Source: Ideonella livida
GTDB lineage: Bacteria > Pseudomonadota > Gammaproteobacteria > Burkholderiales > Burkholderiaceae_C
DNA length: 41,527 bases
Assembly (NCBI RefSeq): GCF_010499455.1
Contig: NZ_JAAGOH010000036.1
Coordinates: forward strand, 1 to 41,527
Direction of reading: 5' to 3'
Below are positions 33,204 to 41,527 of this stretch, piece by piece. The notes beneath the pieces were generated by a model. It saw only the letters and a program-made list of their open reading frames with translations, did not search any database and had not been told where the DNA came from. The first letter of the stretch is position 1. Each line of letters opens with the position of its first letter. Made by a program: the position numbers and the translations under genes.

Positions 33204-34651
33204 GGGGCGACATTGTCCGTGACGCACCGCCGCGCGGCCTCACCCAGCCAGCGCAACGCGGCGTCCAGCCGCGCGTCGCCCGGGTGGCCCACATTCAGCC
33301 GCAGGTGGTGGGTGAAACGGGCATCGGCCGAGAACAACACCCCCGGCGCGGTGCTGATGCCCTGGGCCAGGGCCAGCCGGTGCAGGGCCAGCGCGTCCAC
33401 CGCCGGCGGCAGCTCCAGCCACAGAAAGTAGCCCCCTTCCGGCTGGGTGCAGCGCGTGCCGGGCGGAAAGTGCCGGGCGATCAGCCCGCGCGCGCGCCGC
33501 TGGCTGGCGGCCAGGGCCTGGCGCAGCTGGCGCAGGTGGCGGTCGTAGCCGCCCTGGGCCAGGTAGTCGGCAATGGCGCGCTGGGCGGGCAGCGAGGTGG
33601 ACAGGCTGCTCATCATCTTCAGCCGCTGCACATCGCGCGCAAAGCGCCCCGCCGCCGCCCAGCCCACCCGGTAGCCCGGCGCCAGGCATTTGGAAAACGA
33701 GCTGCAGTGCAGCACCAGCCCAGCGGCATCAAAGGCCTTGGCCGGCGGCGGGCGCTGCAGGCCGGCATGCAGCTCGCCGTACACATCGTCCTCAATCAGC
33801 GGAATGCCGTGGCGCGCCAGCAGCGCCACCAGGGCCTGCTTGTGGTCCGTGGGCATCAGCGCGCCCAGCGGGTTCTGAAACCGCGTCATGAACCAGCAGG
33901 CGGCCACCCGCTCGCGCTGCAGCAGGGCCTCCAGCGCGGCCAGGTCCACCCCGGTGACGGGGTCGGTGGCCACCTCCAGCGCGCGCAGGTGCAGGCGCTC
34001 GATGGCCTGCAAGGCGCCGTAGAAGGTGGGCGACTCCACCACCACCACATCCCCCGGCCGGGTCACGGCCTGCAGGCACAGGTTGAGCGCCTCCAGCGCC
34101 CCGTGGGTGATGACCAGCTCCTCAGGCGCCAGGGCCACCCCCTGCAGCGCATGGCGGTGGCGCAGCGCCTCGCGCAGGGCCTCGTCGCCGGCGGTCAGGG
34201 CGCCGGTGATCTGCGCGGGTTTCAAGCGCCGCATGGCCCGCGCGCCGCTGCGCGCCAGCGCGTCGAACGGAAACAAGGCCGGCGCCGGAAAAGCCGAGCC
34301 CAGCGGCACCACATCGGCATCACGCGTGCTGCCCAGCAGCTCCACCAGCAGCTCACTCACTGCCACCGGGCGCGGCCCGCCCGCCGGGGGCGCCACCGGC
34401 GCGGGCCGCGGTTTGGCCGCCGGGCGCGCCGCCACGTAGTAGCCCGAGCGCGGCCGCGCCTGCACCAGCCCCCGCTCCTCCAGCACCGCATAGGCCTGGA
34501 ACACGGTCGACGGGCTCAGGCCCTTGGCCTGGCAGGTCTGGCGCACCGAGGGCAGGCGCTCGCCCGGGCGCAGCGTGCCGTGGGCAATGCCCTCGGCCCA
34601 TTCAGCGGCCAACTGTTCATAGCGGTGCGAAGACGAGGGGACGGCCGGCAT
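33200..34651 (-). CDS. MocR-type (GntR/aminotransferase fusion) regulator
   Basis: A 483-residue fusion of an N-terminal GntR winged helix-turn-helix (about 8-75: [28 protein letters not shown]) and a type I aminotransferase-like domain (about 105-475). The PLP-binding lysine is K321 in [14 protein letters not shown], and NPLGALMP and DDVYGEL are typical of the fold. Such proteins (PdxR, GabR, TauR) usually sense PLP or an amino-acid-like ligand and act on a divergent gene. Here the divergent neighbour is the nitrilase at 34785, 133 bp away, a plausible target. ATG at 34651 gives the standard start. Confidence 0.9.
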   Translation of the reverse strand: MPAVPSSSHRYEQLAAEWAEGIAHGTLRPGERLPSVRQTCQAKGLSPSTVFQAYAVLEERGLVQARPRSGYYVAARPAAKPRPAPVAPPAGGPRPVAVSELLVELLGSTRDADVVPLGSAFPAPALFPFDALARSGARAMRRLKPAQITGALTAGDEALREALRHRHALQGVALAPEELVITHGALEALNLCLQAVTRPGDVVVVESPTFYGALQAIERLHLRALEVATDPVTGVDLAALEALLQRERVAACWFMTRFQNPLGALMPTDHKQALVALLARHGIPLIEDDVYGELHAGLQRPPPAKAFDAAGLVLHCSSFSKCLAPGYRVGWAAAGRFARDVQRLKMMSSLSTSLPAQRAIADYLAQGGYDRHLRQLRQALAASQRRARGLIARHFPPGTRCTQPEGGYFLWLELPPAVDALALHRLALAQGISTAPGVLFSADARFTHHLRLNVGHPGDARLDAALRWLGEAARRCVTDNVAP

Positions 34652-34784
34652 CTGATCGGGTCAAGGCGTGGAGTTTCTGGATCTTACGGTGCAGCCTGGG
34701 CTCTGGCAGCATCGACACCCCAGGCTGGGCCCCCAGTGCGCCGGCCCGTCATCCCCCCACTGCTTCACCACAGGACCTCACCCC

Positions 34785-35714
34785 ATGCCCCGCACCACCG
34801 TGGCCGCGCTGCAGATTGGCGCCTCGCCCGCCGGCACCGCCCAAACCCTGGCCGACATCCTGGCCTGGGAAGACCGCATCCGCGCCAGTGGCGCCCGCCT
34901 GGTGGTGCTGCCCGAGGCGGTGCTGGGCGGCTACCCCAAAGGCGAAATCTTCGGCACCCGCCTGGGCTACCGCCTGCCCGAAGGCCGCGCCGCCTTTGCC
35001 GCCTACCGAGAGCAGGCCATCGACGTGCCCGGCCCCGAGGTGCAGGCCCTGGCCGACCTGTCCGCGCGCACCGGCGCCAGCCTGGTGGTGGGCGTGATCG
35101 AGCGCGACGGCGCCACGCTCTACTGCACCGCCCTGTTCCTGGACCCACAGCAGGGCCTGGTGGCCAAGCACCGCAAGCTCATGCCCACCGGCACCGAGCG
35201 CCTGATCTGGGGCCTGGGCGACGGCTCCACCCTGCCGGTGGTGGAGACCCCCGCCGGCCGCGCCGGCGCCGCCATCTGCTGGGAGAACCACATGCCCCTG
35301 CTGCGCACCGCCATGTACGCCAAGGGCGTGGAGATCTGGTGCGCGCCCACGGTGGACGAGCGCGACATCTGGGCCTGCTCCATGCGCCACATCGCGCACG
35401 AGGGGCGCTGCTTTGTCATCAGCGCCTGCCAGGTGCAGCCCTCGCCCGCCGCACTGGGCCTGAGCGTGCCCGACTGGCCCGATGAGCGCCCGCTGATCCG
35501 GGGCAACAGCCTGATCGTGGGCCCGCTGGGCGATGTGCTGGCCGGCCCGCTGCACGGCGAAGCTGGCTTGCTGTGCGCCGACATTGACGTGGCCGAGCTG
35601 CCCGGCGCCCGCTACGACCTGGACGTGGTGGGCCACTACGCCCGCCCCGACGTATTCCAGCTGAGTGTGGACGAGCGGCCCCGGCGCGGGGTGAGCTTCA
35701 CGCGGGAGGGGTGA
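34785..35714 (+). CDS. Nitrilase (carbon-nitrogen hydrolase family)
   Basis: A 309-residue nitrilase-superfamily enzyme that hydrolyses nitriles to the carboxylate and ammonia. The Glu-Lys-Cys triad is E44 ([11 protein letters not shown]), K131 (KHRKLMPT) and C165 ([10 protein letters not shown]). The CWEN context is that of branch-1 nitrilases rather than amidases. ATG at 34785 has AGGA upstream; a longer in-frame ORF from 34668 overlaps the regulator promoter region. The substrate range (aromatic or aliphatic nitrile) is not readable. It is divergent from a MocR regulator that may control it. Confidence 0.9.
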   Translation: MPRTTVAALQIGASPAGTAQTLADILAWEDRIRASGARLVVLPEAVLGGYPKGEIFGTRLGYRLPEGRAAFAAYREQAIDVPGPEVQALADLSARTGASLVVGVIERDGATLYCTALFLDPQQGLVAKHRKLMPTGTERLIWGLGDGSTLPVVETPAGRAGAAICWENHMPLLRTAMYAKGVEIWCAPTVDERDIWACSMRHIAHEGRCFVISACQVQPSPAALGLSVPDWPDERPLIRGNSLIVGPLGDVLAGPLHGEAGLLCADIDVAELPGARYDLDVVGHYARPDVFQLSVDERPRRGVSFTREG

Positions 35715-35719
35715 ACGCG

Positions 35720-36055
35720 ATGACCCGACCCGCTTCTGGCCTGGGCCGGCCGGCCCGTGCCCGGCTCGCTGCAGCGCCACCTGATCTTGTGGTTCTTGCC
35801 CGGCATTGCGGCGGTGGTGGAACACGGCCCGCCCCTGGCGCGGCAAGCCCCTGCCCTGCTGCTGGCGCGGCTGCTGCACCGCCCCCCACGCCCGAGGCCG
35901 AGGCCTTCACGCTGAGGCTGGCGGCGCATGCCATCGGCGCCGCCCGCGTGGCCCAGCGCCAACCCGCGCAACTGGGCTACGCCGTGGCGGCCATGGGTTT
36001 GCATGGGGTGGCCACGGCGGTGGCGGCGATGTTGCTGGCCTGGGCCTGGGGTTGA
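35720..36055 (+). pseudogene. Possible frameshifted small membrane-protein gene
   Basis: After the nitrilase stop two overlapping frames each look partly coding. One gives HLILWFLPGIAAVVEHGPPL and stops after about 60 codons. The other, open from 35711/35720 to 36055, ends in AEAFTLRLAAHAIGAARVAQ and a hydrophobic segment ending MLLAWAWG. Read together with a frame change near 35880 they would form a short protein with a hydrophobic segment. I cannot name it. It may be a decayed gene, a sequencing frameshift, or chance openness in GC-rich DNA. The rest of this gap (to 36130) holds nothing I can support. Confidence 0.3.
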
Positions 36056-36130
36056 GCCAGGGCAGGCCCAGGAAGTAGCGGCCCGGCACGGGCGAGACGC
36101 CCCGGGTAAAGCACGGGTGGCACTGACCGG

Positions 36131-37363
36131 TCAACCATCCCCTTGATGGTGCGGTCCGGCCCCCTTCCACTCAGCAGGCGGTGCCGAAGGGCTGCCGTCC
36201 CCCGGTCGCTGCAAGGACGGCGATCTCCAGTGACCTGCGCCCAGCGCCCCCAGGCGGCTGACGGCCTCCGCTCCCAGCAGGGCCAGGCCACGCTCCAGAT
36301 CCTCGGCCAGCAAGTCCAGAACACTCGATACCCCCGCCTCCCCTTGCGCCGCTAGGCCGTACAGGGTCGCCCGGCCGACGAACACGGCCGCAGCCCCCTG
36401 GCTCAGGGCCTTGGCCACTTCGGTGCCCGAGCGGATGCCGCTGTCCAGCATGACGGGCAGGCGCCCTGCTGTGCGGGCCAGCACGCGGGGCAAGGCCTCC
36501 AGGGGCGAGACGGCGCCGTCGAACTGGCGTCCACCGTGGTTGGAGAGGATGAGGCCATCCACGCCCGCCTGCAGTGCCAGCCCAGCATCCTCTTCATGCA
36601 GCAGCCCCTTGATCACCAGCTTGCCCGGCCAGCGGTCCCGCAGCCGTCCCAGTGCAGCCCAGTCCAGGCTGCGATCCATGGCGCGCGCCAGCAGGGCTGC
36701 CTGCGCCTGGGGGCTCAACGCGGCTGCCGGGTCTTCGATCAGATTGGCAAAACTGGGCTGCCCCGCCCAAGCCTGTTGCAGCGACCAGCGCGGGTGCGTG
36801 AGCAGGTCCCACGCCAGACGGGGCGTGAGGCGAAACGGCAGCTTGAAGCCGTTGCGCTGGTCCCGCAGGCGCAAACCACTCACCGGCACATCCACGGTCA
36901 GCACCAGGGTGTCCACGCCCAGAGCCTGCGCGCGGCGCAGCAGCTGGTCCGTGATGCCAGGGTCCTGCATCACGTACAGCTGCAGCCACAACATGCCCTC
37001 AGGGATGGCGGCGCGCACCGCCTCCAGCCGCTCATTCGACGCGGTGGACTGGATGAACGGCACCCCATGCCGGGCAGCGGCCCGGGCCAGGGCCAGGTCA
37101 CCGCCCGGGCGGATCAGGCCGTTGAGCCCGGTCGGCGCAATGCCATACGGGCGCGCCCACCATTGGCCCATCACCTGTGTCGCACAACTCACCTGGGTGG
37201 TGTTTCTCAGCACCCGGGGGGCCAAGCGCAGCGTCTCCCAGGCGGTCCGGTTGTGCCGCAGGGCAGTCTCGTCACCCGCCCCGCCGTCCAGGTAGTCGAA
37301 GACAAACCGGGGCAGGCGAGCACGCGCCGCCTGGCGCCAGTCGTCACAGCTCAACGGGCGCAT
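36131..37363 (-). CDS. FMN-dependent alpha-hydroxy-acid dehydrogenase (LldD/mandelate dehydrogenase family)
   Basis: Oxidises an L-2-hydroxy acid to the 2-oxo acid. In this 410-residue protein, residues 1-370 match the family: Y24 (FDYLDGGAGDE), QSTASNERLE (105-114), Y130 (LQLYV), D158, K252, and the active-site H276 with R279 (LSNHGGRQFD), followed by SGIRSGTEVAKAL and AVFVGRATLYG. The last 40 residues (proline- and glycine-rich) are not typical and may be read-through after a frameshift. ATG at 37363 gives the usual N-terminus. It lies 8 bp after the TRAP receptor gene, so the receptor ligand is probably its substrate, possibly lactate, mandelate or an aromatic hydroxy acid. Confidence 0.9.
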   Translation of the reverse strand: MRPLSCDDWRQAARARLPRFVFDYLDGGAGDETALRHNRTAWETLRLAPRVLRNTTQVSCATQVMGQWWARPYGIAPTGLNGLIRPGGDLALARAAARHGVPFIQSTASNERLEAVRAAIPEGMLWLQLYVMQDPGITDQLLRRAQALGVDTLVLTVDVPVSGLRLRDQRNGFKLPFRLTPRLAWDLLTHPRWSLQQAWAGQPSFANLIEDPAAALSPQAQAALLARAMDRSLDWAALGRLRDRWPGKLVIKGLLHEEDAGLALQAGVDGLILSNHGGRQFDGAVSPLEALPRVLARTAGRLPVMLDSGIRSGTEVAKALSQGAAAVFVGRATLYGLAAQGEAGVSSVLDLLAEDLERGLALLGAEAVSRLGALGAGHWRSPSLQRPGDGSPSAPPAEWKGAGPHHQGDG

Positions 37364-37371
37364 GGCGTGGC

Positions 37372-38430
37372 TTACTTGGCGTACTGCTGCACCAAGCTGC
37401 GGGCTTCGGCCAGCAGCTTCTTGCCGTCGGCGCCTTTGGCGCTGGCGTCTTTCACCCAGTCGTCGTCCACCGAGTCGGTGGCCTTGACCCATCGCTGGTA
37501 CTCCGCCTCGGGCAGGTTGTAGAAGACGCCGCCTGCGTCCTTGGCGGCCTTCTTGTAGGTCTCCACGACGGCGTCAAAGCCCGTCTCACCTGCCCAGGCC
37601 GAGGCCGCCAGCCCGCTGTTGGCGTCAATCACCCGCTTCAGGTCGGCCGGCAGGCTGTCGTACTTGGCTTGGTTCATGCCAAACAAGAAGATGGTGTTGG
37701 AAATGCGCGGTGCACCGGCGGGCACGTCCAGGTGGTACTTGGCAATTTCGGCCAGCTTGATGGAGGGGGTGCCCTCCCACGGCACGGTGGCGCCATCCAC
37801 CACGCCCTTGGACAGCGACTCGGGCACGGCCGGCAGCGGCATCTGCACCGGGGCTGCCCCCAGGGCCGCCAGCATGCGCGAGTTGGCCCGGGTGGCCGCC
37901 CGGACCTTGAGGCCCTTCAGGTCCTCCAAGGTCTTGGGCTGCTTGCCGGAGAAGTGGAACAGCGCGCCGTCGTGCACATGCATGAAGATGCGTTTGACGC
38001 CCTTGAATTCATCGGCCGCGTGGCGATCCACGTAGGTCCAGAGTGCCTGGCTGCCGGACTTGGCGGTGGCGGCCATCCAGGGCAGTTCGAACACTTCGGA
38101 CTTGGTGAATCGGCCTGCCGCGTAGGTGGGGACCGTCCAGACAATGTCGGCGACGCCATCGCGGGCCTGCTCAAACAGCTGGGCGGGCGTGCCGCCCAGC
38201 TGCATGGCGGGATAGATCTGGCACTTCAGCCGGTCGCCAGACTCCTTGGCCACCTTGTCGCACCAGGGCTGGATCAGCTTGAGCTGGGCGCTGGAGGTCG
38301 AGGGCAGAAAGTGATGAACCTTGAGGATCACCTGCTGCGCCCAGGCAGCCGCCGGGGCGCCCAGGGCCGCTGCGGCCACCGTCAGGCCAAAGGAGAGATG
38401 GCGGATCTTGCGTGTTGCTGTAGCGTTCAT
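37372..38430 (-). CDS. dctP: TRAP transporter solute receptor, DctP family
   Basis: The periplasmic receptor of a TRAP transporter, 352 residues. A signal peptide (about 1-31, AWA-QQ) is followed by VILKVHHFLPSTSSAQ, QIYPAMQLGGTPAQLFEQARDGVADIVW and the conserved Arg in LKVRAATRANSRML, which pairs with the ligand carboxylate. ATG at 38430 has GGAG 6 bp upstream. It follows the DctM gene by 56 bp. The ligand is a carboxylate, probably the hydroxy acid oxidised by the next gene product. Confidence 0.93.
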   Translation of the reverse strand: MNATATRKIRHLSFGLTVAAAALGAPAAAWAQQVILKVHHFLPSTSSAQLKLIQPWCDKVAKESGDRLKCQIYPAMQLGGTPAQLFEQARDGVADIVWTVPTYAAGRFTKSEVFELPWMAATAKSGSQALWTYVDRHAADEFKGVKRIFMHVHDGALFHFSGKQPKTLEDLKGLKVRAATRANSRMLAALGAAPVQMPLPAVPESLSKGVVDGATVPWEGTPSIKLAEIAKYHLDVPAGAPRISNTIFLFGMNQAKYDSLPADLKRVIDANSGLAASAWAGETGFDAVVETYKKAAKDAGGVFYNLPEAEYQRWVKATDSVDDDWVKDASAKGADGKKLLAEARSLVQQYAK

Positions 38431-38486
38431 GTGGGTCTCCGGTGTAGGACTTGTGAAGAAACTCGGGAAAGTGAAGCGGCGGGTCA

Positions 38487-39821
38487 TCACGCCGCGCCAA
38501 AGCTGTGCACCAGCACCAGGGCCATGCTGGGGAACAGCACCATCAGAACGATGCGCAGCAGATCCGAGGCCAGGAAGGGCATCACCCCCTTGAAGGTCTC
38601 CACCAGCGGCACGTCCTTGGCCAAGCGGTTGATGATGTAGACGTTCATGCCCACGGGTGGATGCACCAGGCCGATCTCCACCACCATCAGCGCCAGGATG
38701 CCGAACCAGATCGACTTGTCAGCATCGGGCATGCCGTAGAAGTCCAGGCCCATCACCATGGGGTAGAAGATGGGAATGGTCAGCAGGATCATGGCCAGCG
38801 AGTCCATGACACAGCCCAGCAGGATGTAGATCAGCAAGATCAGGGTCAGCACCAGCAGCGGCGGCATGCCACTGCCCTTGACCCAAGCGGCCAACTCGGA
38901 GGGCATCTGCGACAGGGCCAGGGCGGTGTTGAGCATGTCGGCCCCCAGCAGCACCAGGAAGATCATGGCCGTGGCCTGGGCGGTGCCCAGGGCGCTGTCG
39001 AGCAGGCCGCGCCAGCGCATCCCACCTGTGACCACCGCCAAAATGCCGCAGGCAGCGGCACCGATGGCAGCCGCTTCGGTCGGGTTGGCCCAGCCGCCAT
39101 AAATCCCCACGATCACCACGAAGAACACCAGCAGCACCGGCGTCACCTGCACCAAGGCGCTCAGGCGTTGGGCCCAGGGCACCCGGGCGCCAGCCGGGCC
39201 CATCTCCGGCTTCCAGCGCACCAGCAGCTGCACCACCAGCATGTAACCGACCATGGCGATCAGCCCCGGCAGCACGGCGGCCATGAACAGCTTGCCAATG
39301 CTCTCCTGCGTCAGGATGGCGTAGATGACCAGGGGCACCGAGGGCGGAATCATGATGCCCAGCGTCCCTCCAGCGGCCAGCGCCCCGGTCGACAGGCTGC
39401 CCGCGTAGCCATAGCGCCGCAGCTCTGGCAAGGCCACCTGGCCCATGGTGGCGGCAGTGGCCAGCGAGGAGCCGCAGATGGCGCCAAAGCCGGCGCAAGC
39501 CCCGATGGCGGCCATGGCCACGCCGCCCCGGCGGTGGCCGATGAAGGCATTCACGCAACGGAACAAACTGCTGCTCAGGCCACCGTGCGTGGCGAACTGG
39601 CCCATGAGCAGAAACAGCGGAATCACCACCAAGTCGTAGTTGGACAGACGGGCGTAGGGCAGCGATTTCAGGAGGTTCAGCCAGCCGACGGTCTCGCCGC
39701 CGGACAGGTAGACATACCCCCCGGCCCCCGCAAAGAACATGGCGATGCCGATGGGCACCCGGCAGGCCATGAGGGCCAGCAGGAAGCCGAAGATGCAAAG
39801 GCCGATGGCAATGCCGCTCAT
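38487..39821 (-). CDS. dctM: TRAP transporter large permease, DctM family
   Basis: An inner-membrane protein of 444 residues with about 12 predicted transmembrane helices, the translocating subunit of a TRAP transporter. Typical motifs include IPLFLLMGQFATHGG, GAICGSSLATAATMG, GGTLGIMIPPSVPLVIYA and NPTEAAAIGA. The ATG overlaps the DctQ stop by 4 bp (ATGA). Sodium or proton-driven uptake with DctP and DctQ is inferred from the family. Confidence 0.95.
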   Translation of the reverse strand: MSGIAIGLCIFGFLLALMACRVPIGIAMFFAGAGGYVYLSGGETVGWLNLLKSLPYARLSNYDLVVIPLFLLMGQFATHGGLSSSLFRCVNAFIGHRRGGVAMAAIGACAGFGAICGSSLATAATMGQVALPELRRYGYAGSLSTGALAAGGTLGIMIPPSVPLVIYAILTQESIGKLFMAAVLPGLIAMVGYMLVVQLLVRWKPEMGPAGARVPWAQRLSALVQVTPVLLVFFVVIVGIYGGWANPTEAAAIGAAACGILAVVTGGMRWRGLLDSALGTAQATAMIFLVLLGADMLNTALALSQMPSELAAWVKGSGMPPLLVLTLILLIYILLGCVMDSLAMILLTIPIFYPMVMGLDFYGMPDADKSIWFGILALMVVEIGLVHPPVGMNVYIINRLAKDVPLVETFKGVMPFLASDLLRIVLMVLFPSMALVLVHSFGAA

Positions 39822-40375
39822 GCGATCACCTCTTTGCCTCGGGAGCCGCCGTGGATCTGGCGCAGATGCCAGACCGCCATGTACAAGCCGCTCAGGGCCA
39901 ACAGCCCCAGGCCTGGGCACATGGCCAGCTGGGCCCAGCCCACCGGCCAGCCCAGGATGGCCGAGGTTTCTCCAAACTCCAGCGTGCTCAATGCACCCGC
40001 GCCCGCGCGCCAACAGAGCAAGGCTCCGAAGCAAGCCACCAGCAGCGAACCCACGGCATCCAGCCCGTGGTTCACGCGCGGCGAGACGTTGGCGGTGAAG
40101 AAATCCACCTTCACATCGCCGTGGTTCATGTGGCAGTAGGCAAAAAAGCTGGCCGAGGCGGCAGCGGCCACCATCTGCAGCACTTCCATGTCACCGGGCA
40201 CCGGCGCGGAGGCCAGCTTGCGTCCGACGATCGAGATGATCGACATGATCACCAGCCCGACGAACAACAGGCCACCCAGGACGGACAGCGTCTTGCCACA
40301 GGTCAGCAGCAGCCGACCGAGGGGCCCGTGCACTGGCAGGGGCGCGGCCGGATCTCCGGCAATCGGTTCTTTCAT
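39818..40375 (-). CDS. dctQ: TRAP transporter small permease, DctQ family
   Basis: A 185-residue membrane protein with four predicted helices (about 20-42, 55-78, 95-115 and 140-165), the usual DctQ topology. The HGDVKVDFF segment is typical of the family. ATG at 40375 has GAGGAG 4-5 bp upstream. It is the first gene of the transporter unit and is coupled to DctM by a 4-bp overlap. It needs DctM and DctP for activity. Confidence 0.9.
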   Translation of the reverse strand: MKEPIAGDPAAPLPVHGPLGRLLLTCGKTLSVLGGLLFVGLVIMSIISIVGRKLASAPVPGDMEVLQMVAAAASASFFAYCHMNHGDVKVDFFTANVSPRVNHGLDAVGSLLVACFGALLCWRAGAGALSTLEFGETSAILGWPVGWAQLAMCPGLGLLALSGLYMAVWHLRQIHGGSRGKEVIA

Positions 40376-40439
40376 GGTCTCCTCGTTTCCTTCGCTGACC
40401 ACCCTTGGGGTGGCCTTCAGTGTTGTTGCGCCAAGGTGC

Positions 40440-41360
40440 TCAGCGGCGCGATCCGGCCTGCTCACGCAACCGAACCAGCGTGGCCAGGGTGTCCGTCAGC
40501 GGAACGGCGCAGCCGAGCGATGCGGCCTGGCGCACCACTTCGCCATTGATGGCCTCGATTTCTGTGGGGCGTCCGGCCAGCACGTCTTGCAACATCGACG
40601 GCTTGTGGTGCAGGTGGTGATCCATGGCGTGATCCAGCACGCCGTGGACGGCATCACGGGCCTGCACGCCCGATTGGCGTGCCACCGCCAGCACTTCCGA
40701 GGCAATGGCATGGGCCAGCGTCCGACTTGCGGCGTGGGCGCCGATCTCACCAACCGTGCAGCCCGTCACCGCACACAGGCTGTTGAGCGCGGCATTGAAG
40801 GCCACCTTCTCCCAGATGGCCGCCTTCACACCGGGATCGACTGTTCCATGCAGGCCGACATCGGTCAGTGCCTCGGCCAACCGGGCCAGTGCCGGGTCGT
40901 CATGGCCTTCAGCCCACATCATGCGCACATGGCCCTGGCCGCCGGAATGCACTTGGCCCGGGGCCTGCAGATCGGCCGGCACGGTGGTGACACCCACGGC
41001 AATCCGCTCCCACGGCACCTGTACCGCCAAGCGCTCAGCGTTGCCCAGCCCGTTTTGCAGGCTGAGCACCCGGGTGTGCGGCCCGATCAGGCCCACCACG
41101 GCCGCCAGCGCGCGCTCGGTGTGCAGCGTCTTGGTAAACACCAGGAGCCAATCCGGCACCTCGGTGGCCTGCTCCGGGCGCAGGATGGGCACGCGCACCC
41201 GGCGGTCGGCAGCATCGGTGATGAGGCGCAGCCCGTGGGTGCGCACCTGCTCGATGTGGGCGTCGTTCACGTCGAGCAGCGTCACGGCATGACCCGCTTC
41301 GGCCAACAAGCCGCCGAACAGGGCGCCCATCGCCCCCGCTCCCAAGACGGTGATCTTCAT
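40440..41360 (-). CDS. 2-dehydropantoate 2-reductase family (PanE/ApbA-like)
   Basis: An NAD(P)-dependent ketoacid reductase-like protein of 306 residues. It starts MKITVLGAGAMGALFGG with the GxGxxG nucleotide loop, has LSLQNGLGN, and the catalytic Lys and Asn region WEKVAFNAALNSL (about 180-192), then the C-terminal ApbA domain. Members either make pantoate for CoA or reduce other 2-oxo acids. Here it lies between an aldehyde dehydrogenase and a hydroxy-acid transporter, so a catabolic ketoacid role is more likely than vitamin synthesis. ATG at 41360. Confidence 0.88.
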   Translation of the reverse strand: MKITVLGAGAMGALFGGLLAEAGHAVTLLDVNDAHIEQVRTHGLRLITDAADRRVRVPILRPEQATEVPDWLLVFTKTLHTERALAAVVGLIGPHTRVLSLQNGLGNAERLAVQVPWERIAVGVTTVPADLQAPGQVHSGGQGHVRMMWAEGHDDPALARLAEALTDVGLHGTVDPGVKAAIWEKVAFNAALNSLCAVTGCTVGEIGAHAASRTLAHAIASEVLAVARQSGVQARDAVHGVLDHAMDHHLHHKPSMLQDVLAGRPTEIEAINGEVVRQAASLGCAVPLTDTLATLVRLREQAGSRR

Positions 41361-41378
41361 CTTGAACGTCCTGGCCGC

Positions 41379-41527
41379 TCAGAACGGGTAGTGGCGCGGC
41401 GAGGTCTGGAGGGTGATCCAGCGCAGCTCGGTGAAGGCCTCGACGCCGGCGCGCCCGCCAAAGCGGCCCCAGCCGCTGCCCTTGACGCCGCCAAAGGGCA
41501 TCTGCGCCTCGTCATGCACCGTGGGGC
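41379..41527 (-). CDS. Aldehyde dehydrogenase, C-terminal part (window edge)
   Basis: About 49 codons of the end of an aldehyde dehydrogenase; the rest is beyond the window. It shows PFGGVKGSGWGRFGG and ends ITLQTSPRHYPF, like vanillin and other aromatic aldehyde dehydrogenases. It stops 18 bp before the PanE-like start and belongs to the same minus-strand unit. Confidence 0.85.
   Translation of the reverse strand, partial: PTVHDEAQMPFGGVKGSGWGRFGGRAGVEAFTELRWITLQTSPRHYPF

Overview
The window is uniformly GC-rich (about 70% by eye). It carries a catechol meta-cleavage operon, a PEP-CTERM protein, a type-2 leuA, a BPH-like proteasome homologue, and Bug and TRAP solute receptors. This combination points to a betaproteobacterium of the order Burkholderiales (Comamonadaceae/Sphaerotilaceae-like), a free-living chromosome rich in aromatic catabolism. 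Family assignments rest on motifs read from the translated sequence; no database search was run.

Layout. (1) 1-2576: one end of an integron. Two small cassette genes of unknown function are bracketed by attC-like sites, followed by an intact integrase gene whose promoter carries a LexA-like SOS box. The cassette genes read toward intI, which is unusual. (2) 2715-7977: a glutathione S-transferase and a two-component Rieske oxygenase (reductase plus oxygenase) on the minus strand. The oxygenase operon has a near-perfect sigma-54 promoter and two upstream repeats, next to a divergent XylR/DmpR-type activator. (3) 7965-12914: a PEP-CTERM protein, an orphan ABC-type solute receptor, a second XylR/DmpR-type activator and a SphA-like outer-membrane protein, all on the minus strand. 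(4) 13151-21711: a minus-strand meta-cleavage operon running from catechol 2,3-dioxygenase through semialdehyde dehydrogenase, hydratase, decarboxylase, a Bug receptor, acetaldehyde dehydrogenase and aldolase to an SDR-like protein and a fused tautomerase. A divergent LysR regulator (21963-22889) faces it across a palindrome-rich region.

(5) 22906-28073: a six-gene minus-strand locus that looks like a non-canonical chaperone/usher fibre system: two related pilin-like subunits, a small secreted beta protein, a PapD-like chaperone, an outer-membrane barrel ending in an SdrD/Cna-B-like domain, and a third secreted subunit. I could not match it to a named system, so it is the best candidate here for something undescribed. 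(6) 28074-30263: leuA with a leucine-rich leader peptide and nested hairpins (attenuation). (7) 30597-35714: a BPH-like Ntn hydrolase, a VanX-like dipeptidase, a sulfotransferase, a MocR-type regulator with a zinc-ribbon protein, and a nitrilase. (8) 36131-41527: a minus-strand cluster of an aldehyde dehydrogenase end, a PanE-like reductase, a DctQMP TRAP transporter and an FMN-dependent alpha-hydroxy-acid dehydrogenase, probably for uptake and oxidation of an organic (possibly aromatic) hydroxy acid.

How the parts fit: the Rieske oxygenase could demethylate or hydroxylate an aromatic ether or acid. The meta operon takes catechol through the dehydrogenase branch to pyruvate and acetyl-CoA. 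The two XylR-type activators and the LysR protein would gate expression by effector. No gene for making catechol from phenol or benzoate is present, so the upstream step is elsewhere or uses another substrate.
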